Origin: Thelephora terrestris
Lineage: Eukaryota; Basidiomycota; Agaricomycetes; Thelephorales; Thelephoraceae
Reading direction: 5' to 3'
DNA length: 64,000 nt
Assembly: GCA_015956445.1 (NCBI GenBank)
Contig: WIUZ02000005.1
Location: 1,178,001 to 1,242,000 of the forward strand
The notes beneath the pieces were generated by a model, which worked only from the letters and a program-made list of their open reading frames with translations, made no database searches and was not told where the DNA came from. Below, one piece after another: positions 1 to 13,256 of this stretch; positions within the stretch are counted from its first letter, which is position 1; every line of letters begins with the position of its first letter. The position numbers were made by a program, and so were the translations under genes.

Positions 1-2
1 CC

Positions 3-221
3 GAGGACCCAGCCTATGAGGAAATGTCCACCCAATTGGCGAGCTACTCCCGGGGGTTGTTCGAGTTCACCCTCCGGTTGTGGTCGGAGTCAAGGAAACG
101 AGCAGAGGAGGTGCAGAAGTTGGAAGAGTCTGCGTCTGGCCTCAGTTTGTCCCCGCCACCTCAGGTCAGAACTAGATCTGTGAGATCTGTTCGTGAGGTC
201 GATACCAACAGCCAACAGTGA
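3..221 (+). CDS. 3' end of an unidentified gene (partial)
   Basis: An open frame enters from the left edge and ends at a TAA/TGA-type stop at 219-221, giving about 72 C-terminal residues. The tail is hydrophilic, with a short charged helix-like stretch (ESRKRAEEVQKLEES) followed by a Ser/Pro-rich end. I recognise no domain. The open frame continues to the window edge without an upstream stop, so this is probably the last exon of a gene lying mostly outside the window. Confidence 0.4.
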   Translation, partial: EDPAYEEMSTQLASYSRGLFEFTLRLWSESRKRAEEVQKLEESASGLSLSPPPQVRTRSVRSVREVDTNSQQ

Positions 222-1731
222 TACCTTTGACCGAGCCATTCCACCCCACATTTTTGTTTGACTACCCCATTTCCTGATACGGATTGGTGCTCTCTTGCCA
301 TACCACCATATTCATTCACCACCATCACCACAGCCACCACTACCCTACCTAATATTCCCCTCCAGGCGACCACCCGCCTACTACCAGTTTATATTTTGTT
401 TTTATGTGAGTCGTTTCTTTGTGCGCAGGCGGAGGATTGACTGAGATTATTATCGTTCCAGTTCCGAGCCGCCATTGAATTGAATTATCGCCCTTACTTA
501 CTGCTTCCACACTCGCTCATCGTTGCTCTTTCCGTCCACCCCATCCATCCAGATCCTCCATTCGCCAAGACTGCCTTTATGTTTGTCCGTCAACTACCCC
601 GCACGTCGTTCCCCACACCCGTTGTATCATTGTTGAACTGCTCCTTATCTTCCGCTCCGCCTCTCGATTATGCTCAGTTTCCACCACCAGTCCGCTCTTC
701 CTCTTATTGTATCCTTCACCTTCTTTGGGAAATATTTATGGTGATATTTTCACTGAAAAATATAGAATTTCTGTTTCAGCCGAGGAAGCGAATTGATAAC
801 GGTTGTTCGAGGGAGAAATTGAAACAAACCGCGTGTGCCAACAATTCTATGTCAGGTGGAGCCTGATGGAATCCACCTCACCATCCAGCACTCGGTCCCT
901 CGACGACCACGCTATAAACGTATCACTTGGTACCGGTCACCTTTCCTCCAGGTGCGTTTCAAGTTCCTTTACTCAATCTCTGGAATGAATTCCTCACGTT
1001 CGCCAATACCGGCAGTCTGTGCTGCCAACAATAGTAGCTGGGGCTCTCTCTGGGCCGCTCCGGTCGGGGTGGAGCATCAGTAGGGCTAGCGCCCCGAGGT
1101 CTTATCTGGTCAAGAGTACGGTGATGCCTTTGGATGAACCATGGGTCTCTGCGGTCGGTTCTCAAGCCACAAAGTGGGATGTACACTGAGGTTGAACACC
1201 CGGAACGTTTCGCCAGGTCGAGGGAAACGTAGCCGCAGCAGGCGTGAGTGATCTCTTCGGAGTAGAAATTGGATGAGAGGATCGCACGTGTGAGGACGGT
1301 GTAAACGTGCGGTCCTAGCAGCCAGTTTTATGACAGACAACCATTCAAGGGCCCCTCAACAACTTTGAAAGCCCGTCCAGGTCTCTCGATTATAGAAAAG
1401 TGGGGCCCCGGGATGTAACGATGGTTTTTTTTTTCGGTAACAGTCTGTTGTGCAGAGGCGGTGACCATAGTCGAGATACCGCTGTTTTAACTCTGAGAGA
1501 TGGGCGAGTGCCTAATTGTTGTCGAGGGAAATTCGAGCAAGTCAAGCCCGCAAGCTCTCAACGTCAACGCGGAGTTCACGTGCGCAAACTAAACTTGACC
1601 TCGTCACCTCTGTATAACCTGAAGTTTAGCCGAGAGCCCGCAGCAGGACGAAGAATACTTTTGCTATTGGCTCAAGCTTAGGCGTCGGCCCCAGTATACT
1701 CTGAACAAGGAGACCTCGGAGATCACCAGGG
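222..1731. other. intergenic region, no supported gene
   Basis: About 1.5 kb between the partial gene and the F-box-like gene. Only short ORFs under 130 codons are present, on both strands, with no recognisable domain and no consistent splice pattern. The first part is pyrimidine-rich with many CCACC runs, as expected for a promoter or UTR. I see no tRNA, rRNA or repeat. Confidence 0.4.
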
Positions 1732-2829
1732 ATGTCTTCCTGGACCGACCTTCCCCTTGAGCTCCTGATTCATATTCTGCGGTTCGCCCTTCCCCCCCGA
1801 ATATCTTTCCACGAAGAACACGCCCCGTTCGAAGACAGCCATGGTTCGCTCCGCACGAATAATGGCCGACTCTCGTTCTCCCTCGTCTCCAGATATTGGA
1901 ATTCAATAGTGAAATCGATTTGGATCGAGGGCATCTCTCTCACCGATGACACCGACGCCGAAGCGTTGCTCGGTTACCTGCTAGACGACGGCAAGGGTGT
2001 CTATGTCCGCAGAGTGGTATTACCATTCGGTCGGACCGTCAGGTCTACAATCAAAGAGACGATCGAAATCCTGGCCGCATGCCCTCGTATCGAAACCCTT
2101 ATCAGACCAGAGCGCCAGGACGATGGATTCCGCTGGAACTTCCGAGCCGCATGTCCCCGATTCGATAGTTTGACTCGGCTCGAATGGTGGCACTATTCCG
2201 ACGCACATCGGTCCGGAGGCATAAACCTTATCTACGACGTCTTCGACAACGCGCCAAACCTCGAATATCTTGCCATCGGCGGCCAGTGGAACCCAGACAC
2301 CGTTACCTCCAGACGCATTAGAAATGTCCACCTCCCTCGCCTGGAAACCTTGCGGCTCCGAAGATTATCCACCTCCTTCGCCCGCGAGATAGAGAAATGG
2401 TCGCTTCCTTCTCTGTTCCATGTCATCTCCGAGTTTGGCTTGGGCGAAACGGGAGAAAGGTTCCGGAGTCAAATTCGCACCCTCGAATTTGTGGCCGACA
2501 TGAGGTTTTACAACGAGGACAGGATCGGCGGCACCCTAAAATTGTATCCAAACCTCGAGGAGTTGCACTACTATGTGCTATACACCTGCATTCCGCGTGT
2601 AGCGGTTCTTTCATCGGGCACCGTCAAGACGATTGGGTTGCACGCCAGGAAAAACCCGATGTGGACACCACCCAACCACTTGAAGGGTCACCTGAGGTTT
2701 GTTACCGGACCAAAGTTTCCAGCCCTTCACACGCTCGCGTTGTATGGAGACTGGGACGGGCCTGCGGAGATCCCGCTTTTGGAGGCGCTGAGTAGATCGG
2801 GCCGAATCACGATTCAAAGGATGCCATAG
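1732..2829 (+). CDS. F-box-like protein, single exon
   Basis: A 365-residue uninterrupted ORF. The N-terminus (WTDLPLELLIHILRFAL, residues 4-20) is the classic F-box start L-P-x-E-(L/I)-x-x-x-I. It is followed around residue 45 by a V-S-R-x-W-N-S-I-V stretch matching the second F-box helix (C/V-S-R-x-W). The rest has leucine-spaced segments like the degenerate leucine-rich repeats of fungal F-box proteins. Such proteins usually bridge Skp1-cullin ubiquitin ligases to substrates. Agaricomycete genomes hold large, fast-evolving families of them, so the substrate cannot be guessed. The start ATG is the first in frame and sits right at the F-box. Confidence 0.75.
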   Translation: MSSWTDLPLELLIHILRFALPPRISFHEEHAPFEDSHGSLRTNNGRLSFSLVSRYWNSIVKSIWIEGISLTDDTDAEALLGYLLDDGKGVYVRRVVLPFGRTVRSTIKETIEILAACPRIETLIRPERQDDGFRWNFRAACPRFDSLTRLEWWHYSDAHRSGGINLIYDVFDNAPNLEYLAIGGQWNPDTVTSRRIRNVHLPRLETLRLRRLSTSFAREIEKWSLPSLFHVISEFGLGETGERFRSQIRTLEFVADMRFYNEDRIGGTLKLYPNLEELHYYVLYTCIPRVAVLSSGTVKTIGLHARKNPMWTPPNHLKGHLRFVTGPKFPALHTLALYGDWDGPAEIPLLEALSRSGRITIQRMP

Positions 2830-4820
2830 ATCTGTAGGTTTGTGTCGGTATTCTGTCTTCCTTGCCGCCGTAGACTTCCTAACATTCAGCTATCCATAGG
2901 AACCGGGATGAAGACGCTGCGGGTTCAGATCGGAATAAGTCAGGTTTATGGGGGAACATTCCCCGGAACCCCCTTCTCTCAATTGATTATTGATTATCGA
3001 TTATCCCCCAAAACACCAGCCCCTGAGCCCGAATCACGGGAGGGTATTCACGACCGCTTTCGAACCAGTTAAAAATGTATACGCGTCGCCCGCCTTTCCT
3101 GATGTTTGTCTTCTTGCGGTACTTTGAAAGGTCGATTTTTCTCTGCAACAAATCTCCGTCATTTCGCGCAGCCGTTAACCCGGTCTGCCGGTCAACAGCA
3201 GAAAACCTGACGGGTCAGTTAATAGCGAGCGTGGTTCTCATTTAGTCTCGCTTCTGCGCGTTCCGATGATTTTCTGGTCGGAGATCCCGGACAGCGGGTT
3301 ACAAAGCTATCGCATATGCAACCGTTAGTCCGTGCAGGTCAAGCCGGACAACCCAACCATGAGCCCGGGCCCTTGCCGCTCTCTGCGCTGTGGACGGTGC
3401 TTTAGCTGCTGCATTCGCGATTATATTCCTTCTTTGTGAGTTTTCAGCTGCTGGTACTCCTGAGAGTATCATCGGCGACTTGAATGCACACGCTGCGTTG
3501 AACTCCAGTTTGGAATTACGGACTTCCCCTTCTCCTACTTCTACCGATCACCAAACTGAGACTTTGGGGATACAATGGATGCGCATCCAGGCATGCACAA
3601 CGGCAGTGATGTGGGAGGTGGAGTTGTGCAAGTCAGTCGGACCGTTTATCTCTATGTCACTCAGGTTTGATACGCTGTGGTGACAAGCAGCAGTATCAAT
3701 CTCAGCGCTCACGACGATTGTCGCTGCAAGGCCGAAGTAGTAACGCCTTTATCCCGACGTTCTCGAAAGAGAGGGCGCTAGTTAAAACCACTCAAACCCA
3801 CTTACTCGTGTCAAAGGCTCATATATATGGCTTCGCGTAGGTGTTGCTCGACTGGGCTTGGCGTTTTCTTTCTTGGAGTCGAGTTTCAAAAGTACCTTGC
3901 TGTACTAGGCAGGTTTCACGCATCGACTTGTATCTGATGGGAGCTTCTGGCAATTGACACTCAAGTGACACGTGGTGGCGTTTTTTGCCCGCGTACGGCA
4001 ACCTGGTGACGCCGAGCGACATGCGAACGAAAATATTCATTGGGCATCGAAAAAGTACCAAGTGCGCTATAAGGGGTGGGATATCACATGAACGCAAAAC
4101 AGCTAGATTTTGGGGACTTGAGCAACATATTCCTCGTGCGATGAGTAGATACACGCACCGTTATCCAGCGAGGGGGTGTCGAGAGGTCGCTTTGGCCTTA
4201 ATGGCGCCCGGAGAAGTCATGCTACAAACAAAGTTCCATCGCTTCGTCGCTTGACTTTGCGATGGTCTGTAACCCAAGGAGGGGGGTCCTCGACAATAAC
4301 TGACGGCAAATTGTGCCTGTCGTACTTCGGTGGTTTGCTCTTTGGTTTCCGCCGTTTCGCTTCTGAGTCTGTGGTGATGGGTAAGAACCCTGTGGCGGAA
4401 GTTGTGTCCTGCTCGCAGCTCTGCCCTGGCCGTTTCCCTACGTATTCATCTGCCTCTGCTACGTGATTGGTGGAGGCACACCAGAGGAAGGACAGAAATC
4501 CCATCGCAAAAGCTATGATTCATGTGAGATACAGCTTGGGTGTGGATGGAAAAGGACAGACTTTGAAAGCGAAGGGTGGGCGGAGAGTGAGAAAAGCTTG
4601 ACGACCCTGCTATAAATACGAGGCTGACAACATTGGCCGGTTTCCAGATAGAACTGGATTTTCGGAATGAGCGCTGTCCAGTCGCGAGCGACCGCTTGAG
4701 CGGTGATCGAGCCACTGCGACTATGATCGATTGAAACCATGTGAACGTAAGCATCAGCGTTTCCGACACGTGGTTAACATCGCTCACTCCCCTCGTACTG
4801 AACGTGAACGACTGTGAACG
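2830..4820. other. intergenic region upstream of SLY1
   Basis: About 2 kb with no supported gene. ORFs of up to 158 codons occur on both strands but show no domain or splice signature. A good TATA-like stretch (TATAAATA, 4611-4618) lies about 200 bp before the SLY1 start and could serve it. The remainder shows nothing I can name. Confidence 0.35.
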
Positions 4821-7303
4821 ATGGCGAGCAGTGGTTTGAAGCAGGTGAGTCCAATTATCCATCTGAGTCGGGTTTATCTCATTTAATCTCGTAGTCGTCC
4901 TCACAGACGCTGCAACAAGCACAGACCAATGCTCTCCTCACGCTGCTCAATCTTAACGAACCGACAGATCCTCCTGCCAAGGACTCTTTTTCGTCAACTG
5001 GAAAGGCTCCTGCTCTGAATCCACCCGCGCCGACCGGTCCAACTGTGTGGAAGGTCTTGGTGTTGGATCAGTTCACGAAAGACGTCATCGCGACAGTACT
5101 ACGTGTTCAAGATTTGAGAGATATCGGTGTAACCTTACATGTGTATGTCCCCCCCCCAAAAAAAAAAGCACCTTTTGCTGAACTGATAGGGTCCCTTCCA
5201 GGCAATTGCACTCTACTCGACCCCCGCTCCCGGATGTTCCCGCGGTATATTTCGTGGCACCGACGCTGCAGAACGTCCGACGAATAGCGCAAGACCTCGA
5301 GAAGAACCTCTACGAATCATTCCACCTCAATTTTGTCGAACCGTTATCTCGAGCCTTACTTGAGGAGTTGGCCGCTGCGGTAGCTAAAGATGGGACCGGA
5401 GAGATGATCACACAGGTTTGTGCACCTCATTCCATGTGTTCTTTGTGTCCGTTCAATGTGCTTGATTGTCGAGCAAGTAGGTGTTGGACCAATACCTTTC
5501 CTTCATCTCTCCTTCACCCCAACTTTTCTCTTTGGTTCCCCCTCCTCCCCCTCCAGCGCCAGCAAGCGGTCCCCCGCAGCCTGGTCCTTCAACAGTACCT
5601 ACGTCCTTTCACATCCTCAATTCTCCCCAAACGACCGAACAGGAAATCGAAGCTGAGATCGAGAGGATTGCGAGTGGCCTGTTCAGTGTTGTAGTGACTT
5701 CTGGTAAGCACGTTTGATTCTCCGAGATCTGCACTCATCTGAGTGTGTTCTTTCAGGCCTCGTGCCTTTTATCCGTTGCCCTAAAGGCAACGCGGCAGAG
5801 ATGGTTGCAAGGAAGCTCGAGCAGAAAATTCGGGATGCTATCATCACATCTTCACGTTCCCATGCTCCTTCAACCTTGTTTGCCCATGATTCCACCGGGT
5901 TGTCCAATCTCCAGCGACCTTGTACGCATGAATTTCCCTGATTTTACCGTCATGCCCGCCTCACTACTCTCACGTTGTAGTACTCCTCATCCTGGACCGT
6001 AATATTGATCTGGTTCCCATGATCTCGCACGGTTGGACTTACCAAGCGCTGGTATCCGACTGTCTAGACATGAAGCTCAATCGAGTGGTTATCACACAAC
6101 CACAAAAACGTTCGTACGACCTCGACTCCAAGGATTTCTTCTGGGCAAAGAACGCGTCTGAACCGTTTCCCCATGTCGCCGAGGACATCGATTCGGAACT
6201 GAACAAGTACAAACAAGACGCGGCGGAGATCACTAGGTCCACGGGTGTCAGCGATGTTAATGATATTTCCCAAATGTAGAACGTTCAACCTGTCGCCAAT
6301 TTGTCGCGTTGACGCCCTCTATGTTCCAGTGACTTGACCACAAACGCTGCTCACCTAAAAACGGCCATTACGGCCCTCCCAGAACTGACGGCTAGGAAGG
6401 CTACCTTGGACACTCACATGAATATAGCCACCGCGTTGTTGGAAGAGATCAAAAAGCGAGGGCTGGATGAACTCTTCAGTACGGAAGAGGCCATTTCGAA
6501 ACAGACAGTCCAAGCCATTCTCGAGACCCTCAGACATCCCAGAGCCGAAGCGACACCTACGCCCGAAGACAAACTTCGGTTGGTGTTGGTGTTTTACCTC
6601 TCCGTACCGGACACGGCCGTTACGAAAGAGGATATCACGGAGTTGGAGAACGAGCTGAAGAAGGCTGGTGCGGATGCCGCGGCGTTTGAGTATGTGAGGA
6701 GGACGAGGGAGATTTCACAGATGACGCTCTCTATCGGTGGTACCGCTACCCCTGTTTTAGGTGGTGGGGCAGGACAGGCTGGCGGAGAACTGTTCAAAGG
6801 GTTGGGTGCTTTCGGAAATAGGGTCCGTACACTCCTCTCTCGAAGGAGACACCCCGGTTCCTAACCTTCCCTTCCTTTAGTTCGCCGACCGCCTGAAAGA
6901 AGGTGGTTTTGAAAACCTTATCTCAGGTGTAAAGAACTTCCTCCCCGCGAACAAACTGTTCCTCGTAACCCGTCTGACCGAAGCTCTCATGGAATCGGCC
7001 TCGGCCTCAAGCCAGTCTCTCCAAGAAACAGACGAGTACTTGTTCCTCGATCCCAGGGTGAACCGAAGCGTCGGTGCTCCTGGGACTCACGGGGCGGGTG
7101 CGGGGGGGACAGGTCGTGCGAGGAGGATGGCATATTCAGAAGGCACGGTGTTCGTTGTCGGTGGTGCGGGGTACGTGGAGTATGGGAATTTGGAAGAGTG
7201 GGCGAAGAAGACTGGCAAGAAGGTCACGTACGGTGGAACGGAGATCATTGATCCCGGAGGGTTCGTCAGCATCTTGGAGGGCCTTGGGAAGATCAAGACA
7301 TGA
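4821..7303 (+). CDS. SLY1: SLY1: Sec1/Munc18 family protein of ER-Golgi vesicle fusion
   Basis: Multi-exon gene. The first exon encodes MASSGLKQ and splices at 4845 to an exon reading [19 protein letters not shown]. After that come the SM-family landmarks: [15 protein letters not shown], then [41 protein letters not shown] (the universally conserved SM region, exon starting near 5980), the long helical domain 3a (6334-6860), and the terminal [16 protein letters not shown] motif. The exons join in frame through short GT..AG introns. Sly1 binds the syntaxin Sed5 and the ER SNARE Ufe1 and is needed for COPII-vesicle fusion in the cytosol. The total of roughly 690 residues matches the family. One intron carries a C-run followed by an A-run (5150-5168), a possible sequencing weak spot. 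Confidence 0.93.
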
Positions 7304-7421
7304 CGCGACTCATGAATGTATGGTGGACGTTGCTGGTTTACCGTCGACCACCTCCCCCATCGTGTCCTGTCAACCCTCTCGACGGAAACTTGGATACTAT
7401 CCCCACACTGATCTGCTTGAG

Positions 7422-8858
7422 CTACCGCGCCAACCTTGAATTAATTACGCTCATTATTGGAGAGAGGTGTAGGGCAATGAACAACGTGAATAGGTACAAT
7501 TTAATGGTGCACGACATATTTGTCCACAGGTCCAGGCGGCCATGACCCATTTCTTTACTTCTTTCTGTTGCCCTGCCCTGCAAGAATCTGTACGAGGCGA
7601 ATGCTAGTTGACGACGGTGTGAGATTCCGAAAGATCTAGAAATGAAAATGCAGGCATACAAGATGTTTATCATGTCAAGTTCGAGGCCGATGGATTCCCT
7701 GAGAGGGTCCCTTCTGATAGCACCCGTCTCAGCCATGCGAGCGTTGTGCAAGATCTTCTGAGTACTGGAGAACGGATGAAACATTAGCCCCATTTCTCTA
7801 TGGAGGAAAGGCAGAACGTACTCGTAGAGGACGAAACCGCCAAAGACGGCAAGTCCGCCATACAACGAAATGGCCTCAGAAACCGCAAGACCGCGCATAC
7901 CCAGAGGAAGAGCCAACGGAGCAAGAGAACTCAACGCCACGACGGTGACACCAGCGAGGAGAGGGCCACCCATGTACAGATACTTGTCGTTCTTAGCCGT
8001 AGCTCCCACATAACACAAGGAGCCGACGACGCCACAGGTGTACAGCGCGGCTCGTCCCAATAACGCGGGAGACAGGAAGAAGAGAGGGCTAAGTGTGGCA
8101 GCTTGGAATCCGTTGAACCCCTGAACAGGAAAAATGTGAAGCTCGGAAGCGGAGATGGAGTGAATGGGTGAGGTGTGACGCACCAGCCATAAAGCGTGCT
8201 TGAGCAAAGGTCGCTCTGGTGAGGTTTCCATCGCGCCCCACATGGTTGCAATCGAGCCTACCAAGCTAACGCCGATAACAGCCCCTAATAAAGTTCGTCA
8301 ACGGATATCCAAAGTGTTGCCCTCCCACGAGTTTGACGACTTACATGGGTTGGCAGACATTATTCTTACCGCGGCACCAGACCTGAAAAACGATCTTGCT
8401 GCGAGAGCAGTGAAGAGAAGTCCTCCGCCGGTGTATTGAAAGCTCTCGTTCAGATAAGATTTTTCCGCGGCACTCAAACCATCCCTCGTCTCGCGGTTCA
8501 GAAAGGCGTTCGTAGCGACGATGGTTCCAGCAACAGTAGCCTGATGAGGGTAGGTCGGTCGAACGCTCCTAGAATCAGAACTATTACATGAACATACCGC
8601 TGTCACTGCATACTTCTTCCACGCTTGGGCCTGCGTGGGACGGGTGATTACCGCAGACGAATCCGTCATGAACGTCCTTGAGCATTTTGACCAGAACGAT
8701 GAAGGCGAAGCTCGAGTTCGATTCGAAGCCGCGCTGAAGTGATTGGTCGTGGTTTTGGAGCCAAAAGAACTCAAGTTTCGAGCGACCGGTCGGAAAGTCA
8801 CGGTGGCTGATTTGCCCAAACCCAACGGCCGCGCAATGAGAACCGTAAACTTTAGCAT
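7422..8858 (-). CDS. mitochondrial GHITM/MICS1-type Bax inhibitor-1 family membrane protein
   Basis: The gene starts at ATG 8858 with an arginine- and serine-rich N-terminus typical of a mitochondrial targeting sequence. Exons splice in frame: KKYAVTA to ATVAGTIVATNAFLNRET (intron about 8540-8600), SANP to WGAVIGVSLVGSIATMWGAM (about 8290-8345), and HALWL to GFNGFQAATLSPLFFL (about 8120-8185). Several hydrophobic helices follow (LGRAALYTCGVVGSLCYV and others), ending near LELDMINILY, which matches the family C-terminus. Related proteins sit in the mitochondrial inner membrane and affect cristae shape and apoptosis or calcium handling. The frame stays open past the usual end to a stop at 7422. 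I could not place a final intron, so the last 40-60 residues are uncertain and the true end may lie near 7600. Confidence 0.8.
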
Positions 8859-9352
8859 GACGAAGCTATTCGCAGAAGAGTAAGCGGAGATGGAAGTGAA
8901 CGGAAAGGCTTGTGTGAGCTCGAAGGGCTATCAAGAGTTAACGCGTAACGGTTTGCGTTGATCCGGGGCGCCGAATCGATGACGCATCCTGCCGGCATTG
9001 CTCGACGGGTGCTTCCGGTGCCGACTCTCACGCTTATTCGACCTCTAAGAAATACCTATGTACCAATCTGACCAGCTTGGGTGGAGGGTCGCCAATGACA
9101 GAAATGGGTTTTGCGGTGGTGGCAGGAGGCACGCACTGCGACTCTTACCAAGGGTTCGCGTCAATAGTTACATCGACCCTGCCGATCCAATGCGCCCAGA
9201 GCTCTTTCAAATTCGAGACGGGGGAACCGTTTGACGACAATGTATCACCCGCGGTTGTCAGATTGGTACAATTAACAAAGCAAAAAACGATGCTAGTATT
9301 CGAGCGATATAGTACAACAAGCGAAAAAAGAAAAGCGCGTTATACGAGAACG

Positions 9353-12300
9353 TTACGACTTCTTGAGGGTCAACTTGAGCTTGGGAACAGACGATTCACC
9401 ATCATCCGCCACATCTGAGGCAGTGAAGGGCGGGCTTGTGGCAAGCGGTGACGGCACCGCTGCAGCGAAGCTGAATTGGGGTTGGGCGCGGATGGAAGAC
9501 GGTCCAGGATTGTTAACAGTGAAATCAGAACCTTGCTGGAAATTCACACCACTGCCGATTGTAGGTGTTTGTGGGGGGCTTGTGCTGGCAGGTGTCAGAC
9601 TCGGTGGGGCAGCTCCATTGTACTCCGCCCATTTAGGACATTTCCGGTTGGTCTCTGTTTATCAGAAAATCCATCAGTATGGACAGCGTTCGAAATAGGA
9701 GGCGTCAAACGTACTCATATGGCCAACTTGACCACAATGTCCACACCGACGCTGGAGCATGTGAGCAACGTGCAGTAAAGGGACTAGAGAAATGTGCTTA
9801 CAGTCGTGTCAGCTTTGACCACCCTATTGATTTGCATCGGTGCACCCCCTTCCTTGACCAGCTTGGCATTCTTCCTATGCAAGCGTCTTTCTTGGTTCTT
9901 CTTCATCCTCGCAATCTCCTCTTCCAACCTGGAAAAGTGCCATAAGCAGTGGGTCATGGTTGCACCTGAGATAAAAATAGTGTACCTTCTCTTTGCCCTT
10001 GCGTCCTTGTCCGCATCGCCTGTGGGAGCTAAAGTATTTGTCAACTGAGCCTCCTCTTCGATAATCTGACGCTTCTTGAGGTAGGCATTGATAACCGCTG
10101 GTTCTCGAACGATCTCAGTTTCCCACTCCCCCGCCACCTATTGTAGCGAGTTTGGAGGATCAGCGGATTGGGACCTGGTCCGAGTCGGAGGAAGCTATTA
10201 CTTACGAGTCTGCGGATGCGTAAGACTCGGCGCGGTCCGTCAGGGCCCAAACTGGTGTCTCTGTCCCGATCAACGGAGGACCCTCGACTCAAAGCAGGAG
10301 ATGGCATCGCGGACGGACCAGCGGGCGGGGAGAACCCGGGAGACATGACATAATCCCCACTGACAGACCCTTGACGCTGTGGGGGGAAAGGTTTCTTGAA
10401 AGTCTTGTCTTCCTCAAATACGTCCAGCGGTGGCTCGTCTTTTCGGCTCAACGACTCTTGTTGGGCCTTCCAAATGCGCTCGATCTCGGATTTATAAACC
10501 TGCTGTTGTTCAGCGACGTTGTATCTGTGCGCAGACTTGGGCCGGTTTTCCGCCTCGGCTGCCAAGGGGGCATACATCAATCCATTTCACGACAAGCATG
10601 TTGAAGAGCTGGCCTACCGAGTTTTTCCGCATAATCCTCACCAGCTTTTACGAATATGTCCTTCATCGAAACCCGGATAAAACTAAACGCCTCTCCCCGG
10701 CCGGTCGGATCGCCTTCGCCGTGAAGGCGAAGCATGGCCTTAGCTTGAGTCGCGAGCAGAAAATTCTTGGTCGTGATCCAGGGAGCCAGCTGCTGTTCAA
10801 TCGATAGATTCGATTCATCGTCGTCCTTGACTTCACTAGTAATACCGTAACCGGCATCTTGGAGGTGGCGTTGACCGACTTGCATGGACTCTGAGAGAAC
10901 TACTTGTTCTGGGGTAACCATTTTTAGCATCTCCGCTTGCGATGGGATGGGCCAGTCGGACTTGAGCCGCCAAAATCCTTGATGAGGACCCCTCCGATTG
11001 TATTCCATGAACTCCTGTTTAGGTTATGTGTAAGCGCCAGGGTCGCTGGAATAGGGAGAATTATGGACCTTCAGCCTTTGCCTCATCTGCAATTCGTTCT
11101 GGTCTGGGAAGTATTTCATCAACCGCGAGATCTTGAGCCGCTCCTCCTTGGTTTTGGCCAATAGCTTGAATGCGATAGTCTGTAATCGATGCTTGATGGT
11201 ATTGGTGATTTTCCGCGAATGGGGTCCAGGGACCTCGGTCACAGGGTACGTCTGTCCAACAACGAATAGATTCTTCATTTCCCGGATGTAGTACTTGGTC
11301 TCGCCCTTGATGGTGCTCCTGGGGGACCAAAGGTGCGATCAACGGGGGCCAGGGTTGGGCGAATGGGGCAAAAGACTTACTTGATGACGAGGAAATCAGT
11401 GGCATATGGTTTATGCCTGAACAAGGGTGCCCTAACGAGATTGTTGTATAGTGCAGGTATTGTTTGCCCTGGAGCGACAGAACCAAATTTCATAAATGGA
11501 GATTCATCTTGAGGCTCAAGGACGAATGGAACTCCGAGGTCGAACTATACCAAATGTGAGCGGTAGGAAATAATTCGTCGATACGATTCTCCAGACCTTG
11601 GGCACGTGTTCATCTTTATCGTTCTTTTTCCGATAGTAGTTGACGAGGATACTGCCCATCCCGAAATTGGAAAATATCGGCGGATGTTCTTCCTGACAGA
11701 AACAGGTCAGTGAGTAAAGCGGCCCTCCCCGAGACTTTCCGAGGTCGTACCGAGTACTCCAGCAGTGCATAGTTGCTGGTGTCCTTGAGACTCAAATCTG
11801 TAGTTTTGTGGAGGCCTTCGCTGACATTTCCGCCTTTCCCGATCTTCCTGCCGGTCCTGTCCTTTTTCTTCTTTGCAGAGCGGACTTTGCTAAACCTCAA
11901 TTCAACATTTGAGGGGAATTGTAATGCTGGGCGATGGAATGATCTCGCTTCTTGCTTATTAAGCCGCGTCTTGTACTGAGATGAAATTATTAGAATGGGG
12001 TCCTTGGAGTGAATAATCTTACGACACACAAACGGCAATTGCAGCTTCTGCGCAGGGTAAGCGTGTTCTACGACAAGTTGGCCGAAAGTTTGCCGAACGC
12101 GGTGGCGAATCCCGTCTTTGGAAACCTCATAATAGTTATCATTTGAAAGATTGAACTTGTCCTTGGGATGCGGATCCAACCGGTGACGCTTCCTAAATCT
12201 GAGTGTCTCGGCTGTGAACGAAATTAACAAAGATGAAGATGGACGTGGTACATAACGTACCAGGCAGGCGTTCTTCCAGTGCCTCTTCCTCATTGAGTTC

Positions 12301-13256
12301 CAAGGCGGTAAAGTCGCGGAAAGGGGCAGTTGGGCTCCAAATGATACTTTGGGTCCAGGAACCGGATTCAAGGGCCTTGTTCGTGGGATTTGTAAGGCTC
12401 CTGTCAGTAGGAACAGACTCCTGAGGGTGGGACTGATTCTCAGGCTCGAAAACTATCCGTTCTTCCCAGTTTGAGAGCAATATCAAGTCCAGGGACCTAT
12501 CACCGAGGAGGAGCGGAGCGGGGAGGCCAGAGTTTTCGCGTTCCTACCACGATAATGAGACAGAGACGTGACTATGTGTCATGAATTGCAGACCTTGATG
12601 GCACGGCGCAGGTCATGTTCGACACTTCCAGATGCCACGCTTTCTTCCACGCGTTTGAACTCGACCTGACGTTCGGCATCACCAACTATACTCCGCAGGT
12701 ATCCCTTCGGAACCTCCTTCCGTCGAGGATAGACCGTTTCCACTTGAAGCACATCCAGGTTCAGTTCGTGAAGGAGATCCCAGAGACTCGACAACTATTG
12801 CATACCGTGAAATGGACGCTTGGAAATCCGGGACTTGTGTATCGAAACACCCTTGAGTAACTCAGTAAAGTCTAGTACCTTGCCCTTCTCAAAAGTCGGA
12901 AAGCGTTCGTAGACCGTCTTGGGTCGCTCGACGAGACGGGTGACAGTCTTCATCCGTTTGGGTGGTCTATCCTCCTCAATGACATCCTCTTCTTCCATCT
13001 TGACGTCAAAATCCTCATGGACATCTCGCAGCTCTGCGTCGACTTCGTCTTCGTAATCCTTTCCTGCGCCGCGTCCGACGGCACCGTCATCGTCGTCCCA
13101 TTTATCGCTATAGATCTCGTTCGTGGAAAGATTAGGAAGGCCAGATATACCGAGCCGACCAGCGATGTTCGAGCTCGAAGGCAGTGACAAATCCGTGAGA
13201 AGGTGGTTTAGAGAGAGCCCCGTGAGGGCAGAAATGGCACTTTGCTCGTCCTGCAT
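9353..13256 (-). CDS. TAF1: TAF1: largest subunit of transcription factor TFIID
   Basis: A many-intron gene from ATG 13256. The N-terminal part is acidic (DKWDDDDGAVGRG) and includes VLDFTELLKG. The large central TAF1 (DUF3591) domain is shown by FSNFGMGSILVNYYRKKN (exon near 11650) and by APWITTKNFLLATQAKAML plus LHGEGDPTGRGEAFSFIR (exon 10577-11008), among the most conserved TAF1 motifs. Near the end a zinc knuckle (CGHCGQVGHM spliced to KTNRKCPKW, about 9640-9760) is intact. The protein ends in LKLTLKKS. There is no bromodomain, as is usual for fungal TAF1, where separate Bdf proteins supply it. TAF1 scaffolds TFIID in the nucleus and contacts TBP and core promoter DNA. It is divergent from the PA28gamma gene over 307 bp. 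Confidence 0.92.

Noticed and set aside
4446-4922. 158-codon minus-strand ORF upstream of SLY1
   Set aside because: It overlaps the SLY1 first exon and promoter, with Ser/Thr-rich random-looking sequence and no family.
7600-7660. 24-nt intron near the GHITM-like C-terminus
   Set aside because: GTATGC...CTAG borders exist, but 24 nt is too short for a normal spliceosomal intron, and removing it keeps the same frame.
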